From the NCBI RefSeq assembly GCF_000004825.1, contig NW_008805064.1, forward strand, positions 248,001-312,000: a stretch of DNA of 64,000 bases, written 5' to 3'. The DNA is from Heterostelium album PN500 (taxonomy: Eukaryota > Evosea > Eumycetozoa > Acytosteliales > Acytosteliaceae). The position numbers and the translations under genes were made by a program. Under the pieces are notes generated by a model. The model ran no database searches. It saw only the letters and a program-made list of their open reading frames with translations, and was not told the DNA's origin. Positions 1 to 11,738 of the stretch are shown piece after piece. Positions within the stretch are counted from its first letter, which is position 1, and each line of letters opens with the position of its first letter.

Positions 1-2759
1 GACCGAAAGACAATGACGGCGACACTCGAAGAGTCGTTCGTCAAGCGTACCGAAGTCATTGAGACAATGATCATCAAGAAGATCGAAGATAAAGACAAGC
101 GTCGTACTGAGCAACAGACACTCGCTATTGAAACCAAGTTGGATGCAGTCCGTGACAAGATCAAAACAATCGAAACACAATGTATGGATGTTACAGCTGA
201 TGTTAGAAAATTGAAATTGGAAAACAGCAGCAGCAGCGGCAGTGGAGTTGTAACTAGTTCTGCAAGTGTAGGCGGTGGAAAGATCAATACTCCAACATCG
301 TCGCCAACCTTTAACAAGTCAGAGGTGTTGGATGAAATCAAAAAGGTGGAACAACAGTTGAATGAAAAGATTGTAAAGAACGAACAGAAGATGCTCACCG
401 ATATCAAGACTACACAGACAGAGATTGGCGAGTTGCAACGCAAGATCAAGTCAACACAGTCCGACGTTGCCGACACACGTGACCAGATCGAGAAGCAAGC
501 CACCAAGGTGAAGCAATTCGAAGATGACCTGAGAAAGAGTGACTCGCTGTTGCTGTTGGTTCAGAACAACCTGAAGAAACACAACGAGATCTTTGATCGT
601 GAACGTGAGCGTGAGCAAGAGCGTCAGAAACTACAGGAGGTCGTCAAGCGTTTGGAAGCCAACCAAAAGAAGATCGAGGCAGAGATTGCCGAGGGAAATG
701 AACAAGTCGAACGTGTCCTCAGAGAGGAAGCAGCAGGAAATCACTCACCATCGCCATCACCCTCACCATCACCATCGCCATCCGTCACCAAATCACCACT
801 CATCTCCAAACGTTCATCGGTTGTACTCTCACCATCCAACACCTCTACATCGCCGGCATCAACATCGGGTGTCACCTCATCCTCCACAACATCATCTACA
901 CCACCCAAAACAAACAATGACATCTCCAACGAAGACGGTGAAAATGGTATTCTCTGGGAGTACGATCCATATATTGAGAAATGGATAAGATTATCAATTA
1001 AAGTAAGTTAGTAAAGTTGGCAATAATTGTAATAGCTTGATATTAATATATGTTTTTATATCAGTTGAAAATTGATAGAAAACCATTTGCAGAGGGAGCT
1101 CTAAGACAAGCATATCACACTGTTTCTTTGGGTATTTTCGATAGTAATCTTCCGGCTTTGAGTGCCAAGCATACATTCCCAAGTACAGATTTGATTGCTG
1201 GAAATAGCAATGGTAATGAAGCTGTCAATCAACTAAAGTCTGGCACCAAGTTTGTTCTAAAGTTGTACAAGAAGGAAGCTGAACATCAGACCAGTCGTGA
1301 GTTGTATTTCGAGGATGTAAAGATGCAGCTTGTTTGCCGTGATTGGGGACATCGTTTCAACCAGAAGAATCCACCAAAGAAGATTGAATTCCTGATGTCT
1401 TGGGTGGTCGAGTTGACCGATCGTACCGGAAGCAATGGACAACCCGTTCTTTGCAGTATCGAACCACTGTTGGTCGGTGAATTCAAAAAGAACAACTCCA
1501 ACTATGGTGCCGTTCTCAATAACCGTTCAACTCCACAGGCATTCTCACATTTCACATATGAGAACTCGAACAAGCAGATGATCATTGTCGACATTCAGGG
1601 TGTCGACGATCTCTACACAGATCCACAGATTCACACTAACGACGGTAAGGGATTCGGTCTTGGTAATCTCGGAAAGACTGGAATCAACAAGTTCATTACC
1701 ACTCACAAGTGCAATGCAGTGTGTGCACTGCTCGATTTGGATGTCAAACTCGGTGGTAGCAGCTTGAGTACAAAGGGACAGTTGAAAGGAACCATGGTTA
1801 TGCCAGACATCATCAGTGAGTTGGATCCAAGCTCAGAGATGGTGGTGCGTGTCGGTGCACACGAGCTCGAGAAGCCAGACTTTGCTCGCAAGGAGTTGAA
1901 GTGCGTCAATACCGTGCAGTCGTTCCGTGAGACAATCAATTGCATCTACTTCTTTGAGAACGAGCGTTACCTCTGTGCGGGATACGGTGACGGTGTGCTC
2001 AGAGTTTTCGATATTGAAAACAACTGGAGCTGTCTACACACTATCTACGGACATCGTAAGCCAGTGAGTTCGGTCTGCTCCAACTCACAGTATCTCTTCA
2101 CATCGTCGCCTGATCAAACCATCAAGATTCACACCTTGAAGAACACCAGCAGTGTTCTCCAGACCCTGATCGGACACACCGGTGAAGTTTCATGTATTCG
2201 CGCCAACGAGAAGTATCTATTCTCTTGCAGCTACGACAAGACCATCAAGGTCTGGGATTTGAACACTTTCCGTGAGGTCAAGTCGTTGGAAGGACAACAC
2301 ACCAAGTATATCAAGTGTTTGGCAATGTCTGGACGTTATCTTTTCTCCGGTGGTAATGATACTACCATCTACGTGTGGGATACAGAGACGTTGACTTGTT
2401 TGTTCTCGATGCCAGGCCACGAAGATTGGGTGCTGAGTCTCCACGCTTGCGGTCCATATCTCTTCTCGACCTCCAAGGACAACGTCATTAAGATTTGGAA
2501 TCTCTCTGACTTTAAGTGCATAGAGACACTCAAGGGTCACTGGAACAGTGTATCTTCGTGCGTTGTAAATGATCGTTACTTGTATTCTGGTAGTGAGGAC
2601 AACTCTATCAAAGTATGGGATCTAGATTCACTCGAATGTGTATATACAAATCAAAAATCACATTCACTCGGTGTACGTTCCATTGCCTATCGTAAAAATC
2701 AATTAATTTCGACATCCTACGACGGTTCAATTAAGATATGGGAATGGGTGACAAGATAG
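1..2759 (+). CDS. mhkA: Myosin heavy chain kinase A-like alpha-kinase (5' end outside window)
   Basis: Exons 1-1002 and 1065-2759; the intron has a GTAAGT donor and TCAG acceptor and joins in frame. The frame is open to base 1, so the start lies upstream. The 898 visible residues show, in order, a charged coiled coil (about 1-240), a Ser-Pro/Thr-rich linker (about 245-310), an atypical alpha-kinase domain (about 320-600) with the glycine-rich loop GLGNLGKTGI near residue 531 and a following Cys-x3-Cys (CNAVC), and seven WD40 repeats (about 615-898) ending in WEWVTR. In Dictyostelium, MHCK A phosphorylates the myosin II heavy-chain tail and drives filament disassembly; the WD repeats bind the substrate and the coiled coil oligomerises the enzyme. 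MHCK B and C lack the N-terminal coiled coil, so A is the best match. The assignment is by family architecture, not by alignment. Confidence 0.92.
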
Positions 2760-2794
2760 ATAAAATAACAAATCAAAAACAAATCAGATCAAAT

Positions 2795-2827
<33 letters not shown>

Positions 2828-2975
2828 ATATACATACATACATACATATATAGTAGTCAATAATAATAATAGTAATAATAATAATACTTCGAGTTGTAAT
2901 TCTAAATATATAATTAAATAAAATGAAAGCAAAAAAAAAAACATTAAAGTTTAAAAATATTAATCTCTCTCTCTT

Positions 2976-3571
2976 TTATAAATTTGGTGATGAATTGTTT
3001 TGATATGATTCTATGTTATCTTTCTCATCAAAGTGAAAATCAAAGTCTAGCTTTGCTTTGAAATGATTATCTTTTAGATAGTTAAACCATATCTCAAAGT
3101 CAGGCCACATCGACTTGAATGGCATTCCTTCTCTCTCCAAATCAAACCATTTCGGTTGCATTTCATCGGTTTCTACAAGTTCACCTGACCAATCAGTTAC
3201 GATAAATACATGATTCTCTAGATGTTCCATTGGGCCTCCTACGTATTTCGGATTCTTATAATGAAAATGAACCTTTCCTCTGGTGTGCGTGTGCATGTGT
3301 TTGTAATTATGATGATAACATTCTATCAGAATATTCAACGTTTTAATACTACAAATAAAAGTTAGATTACATACACACTATAGATAGTAGTCGGTGTTAA
3401 ACCAAACTCTTCTTTTGCCTCTCTGATAGCTCCCTCTTCAACAGATTCATTTGGCTCAACTTTGCCACCACAACCGTCCCATTTTCCAACACCGAACCCT
3501 CGCTTCTTTAATCCTAACAATATCTCTTTATTGTTGTTTCGAATAAATAGACATAAATTAACTAATTTCAT
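2976..3571 (-). CDS. MTH1/NUDT1-like Nudix hydrolase
   Basis: Exons 3571-3375 and 3348-2976 (189 aa); the 26-bp intron is very short but has a GTATGT donor and TTTGTAG acceptor and preserves frame. A complete Nudix box (G-x5-E-x7-REAKEEFGL) follows the segment GFGVGKWDGCGGKV, and the C-terminal half carries DEMQPKWFDLE and PFKSMWPDFEIWF, both typical of mammalian MTH1 (NUDT1). Enzymes of this group hydrolyse oxidised purine nucleoside triphosphates such as 8-oxo-dGTP and so protect DNA from mutation. About 20 extra His-rich residues (near YHHNYKHMHTHT) lie between the Nudix box and the next strand, partly encoded at the exon junction; if the intron were longer these would disappear. Substrate is inferred from family only. 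A transposon-like element begins 50 bp upstream of the start codon. Confidence 0.85.
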
Positions 3572-3620
3572 TGGGAATGCAGCAATTTTTACTTAATTTA
3601 AATTTTTTTTTTTTTTCAAT

Positions 3621-3805
3621 ATGATTGGGCTTGCGTCAATTTTGAAAAAAAAAAAATAATAATAAATAAATTGACAAAAAAAAAAAAAATTCAAAAGAAT
3701 AAATTTATTTACAAACTTAGATAAAAAGAATAATTTTTATTATATGTTTAGTGATTTTGTTGAACATAAAGTTATAAATAGTTTGTTTCAATTCTTTGAG
3801 TTTGA
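3621..3805 (+). repeat. Left terminal inverted repeat
   Basis: Left arm of the 840-bp element. It matches the reverse complement of 4276-4460, including the stretch with ACAAACTT, ATATGTTTAGTGATTTTG and AGTTATAAATAGTTTG. The main differences are poly-A length and a few substitutions. Confidence 0.75.
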
Positions 3806-4275
3806 ATTTTTTGAAAACAAACATAAAATTGACTTGCAAGAGGAGTCACATCGAGGGATGCCATCGACTGAAGAGGGATTTCAATGAATCCAGCAACGGT
3901 GGAAAAGCCTGATCTCACCCTTTTCACAGCACTTCCAAGAGATTGTGATATGGAGGATGGTTTCGAAAAATACACGCAACATGCTGCATCTCGTATCCAC
4001 CTCGACAGGTGGACGGTACCACTGGCGAATGCCAGAACCAAATATTCATTTGTCTCAAATTCAGACGGTTCGAGAATAGCAAATGATTCGAAAACTTCGG
4101 CTGCTGGCTCTTGGATTTGGTTCTCTTCTAATTCCTCTTCAGTATTTCCATAATCATTGAATGAGATCCAATATGTAAGGGGGATCTCTCTCTTTCGTAG
4201 AGAAAACCATCGTTAGAAGCTCCACAGTATCCATGGGTGATTGAAAACCACACTGATTGGATGATGGAACGGCAA

Positions 4276-4460
4276 TCACTAAATAAAGAATTGAAACAAA
4301 CTATTTATAACTTGATGTTCAACAAAATCACTAAACATATAATATAAATTATTCTTTTTATTCAAGTTTGTAAATAAATTTATTCTTTTGAATTTTTTTT
4401 TTTTTTTTTTTGCAATTTAGCATTTTTTTTTTTGCTCAAAATTGCCGCAAGCCCAATCAT
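4276..4460 (-). repeat. Right terminal inverted repeat
   Basis: Right arm of the 840-bp element, the inverted copy of 3621-3805. The outermost 15 bases are perfectly complementary to the left end. The next bases differ by GCGG versus GCGT. Confidence 0.75.
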
Positions 4461-4689
4461 TTATTTTTTTTTAAAAAAAATTTTAATAAGATTTTCGATG
4501 TTCAAAAAAAAAAAAATATAGTTTATAATTTCATGAAAAAAAATCAAACCAAGCGAACGCTAATATTTGCACCAAATATTCTGCACCATCCAAGTACGGT
4601 TTTAATATAAAAAGTTAAAATAATATAAATTCTTTTATTGTTTGTTAAAAGTTATTACAATACATAGATATAATCAATTTAATTAATTA
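4461..4689. other. Intergenic, 3' flank of the IPT-DNase II gene
   Basis: AT-rich sequence with T and A homopolymers between the inverted-repeat element and the stop codon of the minus-strand IPT gene. No gene or RNA was recognised. Confidence 0.6.
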
Positions 4690-7600
4690 CTATATTGTGT
4701 AAATATTTGATTGTTGACCAGCAACAAATAGTTGAATTGATTGAAGTGGTTGGTTCAATAGTGGACACACTGCAATCTGACTTGATTCAAATGATGTACA
4801 TATCGAACTCTGACCATTAGATATAAGTTTGATATATGTATCTGTATCGAATGAAATACCATATTCTACTGGAACAAAGTTTGATCCCATGATATAAACA
4901 TTGTTGCTTTGAATATAGTAATTGGTAATAGAAGGTGCCAAATATGAAAAGGTGGTATTCTCGGAAAATTGGATTGTTTGATTTGATACCTGTACAGAGA
5001 TGGAGATGTTTGATCCTATACCTGGAGGAATACTGCATTCGAGGAAATGATCAAAAGAGCTACATTGGATTTCAGTGGAGTTGTTGAGCTTGATTTTAAC
5101 ATTGTCAAAAGTATTGCCGAATCCAGCTCCGTCAATCTCGATGACACCACCGGTTGTACCAATTGGTTGATTATTAAGTTGGTTTATAATTGCAGGGTAA
5201 TAGGAGAAGTCGGTTTGAATAGATTGATCTCCTACCTGGATAACCAATGGCACTGTAGATGTTTCATATTCCAATTGGAATTCAATCATTTCATCTGTGG
5301 AATTGATAATTGGTACCAGTTTATCATCAAAGAATAACAAAGGAAGATCGACAGCATCATCATCATTGGTTCCAAATCCACCAAGAATGAAAACGGTATC
5401 ATTGGGATCGCGAGATTCTGGGGATATACCAATAATTTGAGGACCACTGAAACTGAATGATTGTGAATCGAGAGTATCAATGGTAAAACTAGATGATTGG
5501 TCTCCTACAGTGACTGTTACGGTTTGATGATCTCCCATAGCAGCAGGAGTCAAACATTGGATCGAGTTAACCGACAAGCTAACTATTGGCCAACATTCCA
5601 GTCTTTCATCGATCATAATATTTACTCTTGTAGCATCGGTACCAAAGTTTGAACCGTTTATGGTCATGATATCACCCATACCTCTAATGACTGGTTGGAC
5701 AGCTTGTATCAATGGTGAGTCATACGAGAAAATGAATTTTGAACGTTGAATATCAAAGATAGTATCATCATCTGATATTAAAATTTCATTTCTCTTTCCT
5801 ACACCATTTGGAACATGACAAACAATAATCTTGGAAGATACAATTTCTGTGGAATCACACTGGTTTTCACCAATAGAAACTACCATTGATGAATTGAATC
5901 TAATTCCATTAATTGTAATCATATATCCACCGTTGGTCGAGCCTGTCAATTGGTTGACTGATGTGATAATTGGACCGATTCCATTGCACAACGAATCAAA
6001 ATTACCAGATAGGTAATCTGATTCACTTATCATTTGGATGTCACAAAACTGAGAGTTCAATGTAGCTACTATGATTCCAGTTAAATCCAAAGATATAGCA
6101 CCTCTATAACCACTTGGTTTTGGAAGATAGTAAATTTCTAAATCACCATATTGTGATTTACTGTTTGATTTTGATTGGAGTATACTCTCTAACAAATAGG
6201 TGATAGAAACAATAGAGATAGGTGATTGCAATGAAACTCTGGTTCCTGTTGTTCCTACTGATTCATATCTAAGTTCAAGAGGATTTCCAATTTGATCACG
6301 GTTTAGCTCCTCTAAGAATCTGATAGGTTGGTCATGGAATTGTTGTTGAGGATCAACTGTGAGCACTTTAATGGCTTGGCTGGTTTGATCTATGCTTAAC
6401 CACTTTCCAATTGAATTTTCCAACTTTTGTAATTGATAGGTGTTGAACTTGTCTAAACTACTAGAGTTGAATGAAAGAACTTGTTGTAATCCACTCTGGA
6501 GTAGTATTTCATTCTCCAAAATGGTTGATTTGATTACTTGCTGGTTGGATTGTGAAGATAGTTGTGTAGCTACTCTACTGAATTTCGATCTTGGAATTCT
6601 CATCATATTCAAAAAATGATTGTCAAACACTTGATCAACATTATTGGTATTCGGCTGAATTAATTTGTGATTGTTCAAAATATGAATAAAGTTAAGATCA
6701 CTACGATATTGATCTTTCACATAGTAAAATAGGCCATCCAAGTTAGAGATTCGATCATCTTGAGATAAACGAATCATCAGACCAATGAGCTCTTCAACCG
6801 GTATAATATCAAGGATATTAACTTTATCTACTCTTTCTCCTTCTCCATCTGAATATGAATCTGTGCTCATCCAATCCCAAGCTGCTGCTGCACTTCGCTT
6901 CATCAGAATATCGTCATTTGGATTATCTACAATATCACTTTTTAAATAATAAAGATTAGTATACTAATTTCTCTTGTAAGTTAAAAAAAATAGTAATTAC
7001 TCTTCATAAGTTTCAATATTATCAAAATTAGATACAATATTGCTTATACATTGGTCGAATATTGGTTGATTAGTTCCTTTCATATTCTGTTTTAAAGTAA
7101 ATTATTAATAAATCTGAAAGAAATAAAAAATGAAAGATTATTGGTATCAACTTACATTATATAATTTCTTTGAGATTGCTAATATTAAACCATTTGCCCA
7201 GTTTGGTGTATTATCTCCAACGGAATATAAAGTAGTTTGTTCGATTGATTGATAGTAGATATAGTGAATTGTCATTAGATATGCAATCTCTTCTTCACAG
7301 ATGTCTTGAGAGGATCTAATGATAAATGGAGGTAAGAACTTGAAACCTTCCATTTCACCAATCATGAATTGATAAAAGTTGTTTTTGGCATTAGGTAGTT
7401 TCGTCATAAAGTTAGAGGCGAATCGCAAAAGTTTGAAATCCATATTGTTTGGCAAGTCGTAGTTTCTCAAAGACTGTACTTGAGAGTATGGGAAAAAGTA
7501 ATTCACTGGGAAAACAACAGATGGTTTGTCAGCAAACATTTGTATCAAAGTTACTCTAGATGCGTCTTGGGTGCACTCGAAAAGCAGATCAGAATAATCA

Positions 7601-10600
7601 CAGACAGAACCTATGGCTTGATCAAATGCAATGTAGTGGATACTAAGTAGATCGTTGGCAACATAGTCAGTAATATCCAATTGATTGGGATTGATCTGTC
7701 CAGCGTTTGGAATGGATACTTCAACTGTTTCATCGTTGGGTTTAGTGAAGGTCTTTGAAGTTCTTAGTGATTTCAAGTTTATCACCAAATCTCTATCTGC
7801 ATTGATTGTAGCTGGTAATACACTGAGTGTTTGTGGTGGGAATTTCGATATATATTGGCCTTGAATGTAGTCCTTCACTTCAATCTTGATTTCATTGTTC
7901 CAATCCTTAGGTCTAACTTTAATAGGTTGATCAATAGTATAAAATAAACCAATAGAATTACTTTAATAGATAATAAAAACATGGTTGTAAGTATTTGTTG
8001 AGACGAGAGAATATGATAATATTAAAATCAACATACCTATTCGCTGTTATTCCATTCTTGATTTCGGTATCGTAGCTTCTAACCATTCTGTTGAATTGAT
8101 AAACCAATGTTTGGTGACGGAAGCATAACGCTCCTCCACCACGATAACCTTGTCCATTGTGACGGTTGTTGTCTCCAACACAAAAGAAGTTATCCAGTGA
8201 ATCGGGTGTAGTCACACCATAGTTCGGATAGATTGGGAATCCAAGCTTAGAATGCTCCTTACCGGCTCCTGTTTTTGCACCTGAAAACCTTGCATCCTTG
8301 TATTTCTGATTGTCTTTCAGAGACAAACTCTGAGGGAATTCCATCATTGCAACATTCAAAACTTGCTTGGTTGGCGCGAATGCTGGTACTTCTTGATGGT
8401 ACATCTGAACAAAGTAGGTTTGTTTGAAAAAGTCAGCGATTCTCATCCAAAGATCGATTCCATCCAAGTAGCCTGGCTCCTTTCTCTTTGATATAATATA
8501 GGGCGACAGTGGTTTTTTAAACTTCTCATCTCGCTTAAATAAATGATTTGAAGTTCCAATCTTCATGAAATAGAATGCATCCATTCCACCGATTGAAACT
8601 TTCTTACTATTCCAATAGCAAATTCCCTCTATATCGTACAGATTCTTTATATTATTTTCACAAGTGGTTCGCAGAGTTGCCATCAATGTTGGATTGGTAG
8701 GGTTTTTCAAACTGAAGAGATAAGGGTTGTCTGTTTGAGTGACAGTGTCTGGAATTTCGTTTGGTTCCATTAGGAATCCATGATTTTTGACGATGTACTC
8801 TGCAACTGTTTCAACATTGTCAAATGAATAACAAAAGAAATGTTGACTGTTGGTTGGTAATCCAAGGAATTTAACACCTGCTGCAGGACCATTGAATGCT
8901 GACTTGTCGGTAGTGGTATACGATGGAAACAATGGATTGGAATGTTGAATGTGCAGTCCACTGAAATTGTCGTCAAAAATTACAGAGGATTTCATATGAC
9001 CAAAGACTTCGGTTTTTAACTTATCAATATCGATTCTTACTCCCTTATCATCACGTGTACCTATTTGATCGTTTATAAACATATATTTGTAGTCTGAATA
9101 TTGCTTAAAAGTTGCCTCTATTGGACTGAGTATATTTAAATCAGTGTAAGTTTTTGTGTGTTGAATATAAGGTAATTTCTTTAGAGTGTCTCCAGTTGAA
9201 TCGATATACAAATAGGATTGATCATTTGATTCCTCCAATTTTATAGATGAACCACCAATCTACAGGACTGTTTGTGTTGTCTTTTTCAGGTGGACCTAGA
9301 CAAGCCAAAGAATTGGAACGGAATGTAACGGCATTGATTGTTTTCACACCTCTGACTGAAACAACAATTGGATAAACTCCTGGCTCGATCTTCAAAATGG
9401 TACATCTAATCTTGGTATCACTCTCCAAAATTAAAACATTTGTACACAATCTGTTGGCACCGTCCTGAACAGCAATCGATATATCATCTTTGTTATTTCC
9501 AAAACCAGTTCCAGTAAGTGTAACGAAGTGAACTCTCCTCATCTTTGAACCTTGACTTGGAGTGATGGAAATGAGAGAAGGACCGCTATAACTAATTAAA
9601 TAGCCCTGAGGTTTGTAAGTATGTTTCACTTGGAAACTATCTAGTGAGACCAAGCTGATTGGATAATCACCTGGAATGTTTGGTGGGATGATACAATTGA
9701 TTTTACCGTCATCCTTTGTACACTTGTCAGCAGCAATCATTTGTTCACCAAGCCAAACTGAATTGATAAACTGAAGATTCGATCCTAGTATCTCGAAATT
9801 ACCTCCACCTTCTGGATTTAAGGAATCCGGTTGATTCAATGTGCCAAAAGTTGAATCGAGATATTGGAATGTTTTAGTTGTTTGGTAGTCAATTCCCTTG
9901 ATAGATACGAAAATTGGAACGGTTTCAGCTGATTGAATGTCATTTGGTTGCACAGCACATTGAAATTCTTTTGTCTCTAGATCGATCGATAGAACTTTAC
10001 AATAGGTATTCTTAACCTTGAATTTAACAATTTCGAATATATCGTCATATTCCATAACGGGTAGTTGCGAAATGGTAATAGTTACAATTGTTTCTGAGTA
10101 AACATAACCAAAATCTGGAGTTACAGAGACAATTACTGGATTGGCAACGGTAAGAGTTAGAGATGCTGAAGGTGAACCACCACTACCAGACAATACGGTT
10201 ACATCTGAACTTCCAACAGTAGCATACGGTTGTGAAGAGTCATAGGTAATCAATAAAGAATTGTCAGAAACCTTGTAGATGTCATCTACAATCAAACCAT
10301 TGATATAAACTTCATCCTTATCAGAGAAAAGCAAACCGTTCAATTGTAGCTCCCATATTCCCAGTCTGAATATGTAGTTTGGTGAGATTGAATTGAGAAC
10401 TGGACCGTCTTTGAATGTGATGGGATCGATAATATCATTAGAAAAACTAAGACCGTTTACAACAACTGCTACGGGATACTCGCCAGCTGGCTGTTTCTTA
10501 GAGAGTGGCTCCAGCGTACACACTATCTTGATTTCGGATTTCTTCAGAATATTACATTTGGTCATTCCAACCATAACATGTGATGCTTCTCCCAAGTTAC

Positions 10601-11738
10601 TACCTCTAACGGTTATTTTATCATCAACATCATTTCTTACAAACTCTGGAGATGTTTCATCAATAAAAGGTTCTAAAATGTAATTTTTAAAATAGAACAA
10701 TTAGTAAATGTATATACTAATAAATCAATAACCAAAACTTACTATAGATTGTATAAATTAAATTATTAAAATTCACATTTCCAATATTTGCCAAGATTTC
10801 AAGTTGAGTTTCACCCTTTGGGATATCATAACGCAACTGGCATTGGCATACAATTTGGTTTAGTGTCCGACTCACAACAATACATGATCGACTGTCTAGA
10901 AAGAAATCATAATTTGTATTCTCAATGAAGTTGGCTCCATCGAATATAAGTTGATGTACTGGCAATGATGAGAGTGCTCTAGCTGGATTGTAACCAGTGA
11001 TAATGGGCTGTGGATAGTATTTAAATGTAATGGAATGCATTACATTAACACCGCTATACATTGAAATAGATAGTGGACAATATTCGATAATTCCAACCAC
11101 CTGATTGGGAATGGTACATTTAATGACAGTATCTGTAAAACTAACAATGGCAAGAGCTGTCTGACATAGATAAACAGTTGGTGGACTAGGATCTTGGAAA
11201 TCAACATTACCAACATTTATCATAAAGTTTTGTCCATTAATAGTAAGAGTTTCTAAATTCTGAGCATACGATTGTTCTGGTGAAATTGAATATATTATTG
11301 GTTCTATTTTGAATTTTTAAATTGGAAAAAAATATAAGTTTTAATATTTAATAATAGAATGAGAGACTGAATTATTATATTATACTTACTGACTAGTTCA
11401 TAATTAATTGAAATACCATTCAATGGGAATACCTTGTTTCCATTGTACGTGATTCTTAAGTAACAATAGGATTGTTGTTTTCGAGGATCGTCAAACTTCC
11501 ATACGTATTTGCTACCTGGTAGTTGTTGATGAACATTGTGTGGGACATTGTTGACATAGAGCGTGAGAAGATTTACATTCGCAAAGTTCTCACCGATGAT
11601 CGTGAACTGATTTTCTCCACGTGCATAACCTTTTAGTGCCGAGTAACTAACAACTCTCTGTGAATTTACTATAGAACCATCTAATATAAATATAAAGAAA
11701 AAAGTAGTTAAAACTAAACAAAAAAAATAATTTTTCAT
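4690..11738 (-). CDS. Secreted IPT/TIG-repeat protein with embedded DNase II domain, frame broken once
   Basis: Exons 11738-11390, 11303-10743, 10672-8037, 7960-7156, 7086-7001 and 6937-4690; all five introns have GTAAGT/GTATGT/GTAATT donors and join in frame. One frame change is needed inside exon 3 near 9236-9242, a run of four A; skipping one base gives about 2,227 residues. A signal peptide (1-26) is followed by about eight IPT/TIG (E-set immunoglobulin-like) repeats (to about residue 765), a DNase II domain (about 770-1165), an unrecognised region (about 1180-1620), and about five more IPT repeats to the C terminus, with no membrane anchor. DNase II evidence: PVDWWFIYK at the start, two HxK motifs (GHMKS at 8998-8990, EHSKLGF at about 8254-8246), CVGDNNRH and RGGGALC. 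DNase II is an acid endonuclease of lysosomes or secretions. In dictyostelids IPT repeats occur in cell-surface and secreted adhesion proteins. Whether the gene is intact depends on the frame change, which could be a sequencing error. Confidence 0.85.

Larger units (their letters stand above)
3621..4460. mobile_element. 840-bp element with ~185-bp terminal inverted repeats
   Basis: The two ends are inverted copies: it starts ATGATTGGGCTTGCG and ends CGCAAGCCCAATCAT, and the similarity continues inward for about 185 bp with a few mismatches and length changes in A-runs. The interior is richer in G and C than the arms. On the minus strand one frame is open from about 4212 to 3772 (146 codons, no early ATG) and a short frame starting with ATG precedes it in another register, so the interior may be a decayed or intron-containing transposon gene. 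No transposase motif was recognised. A target-site duplication could not be resolved because both flanks are A/T runs. It is either a non-autonomous DNA transposon (MITE or foldback type) or a deleted autonomous one. Confidence 0.65.

Noticed and set aside
3884-4153. Plus-strand 89-codon frame inside the inverted-repeat element
   Set aside because: The longer antisense open frame overlaps it and the product has no recognisable family.
9222-9238. Two separate genes, IPT protein and DNase II protein, overlapping by 17 bases
   Set aside because: The second frame has no ATG near its opening, and the DNase II N-terminal motif lies in the first frame, so one gene with a frame break explains it better.
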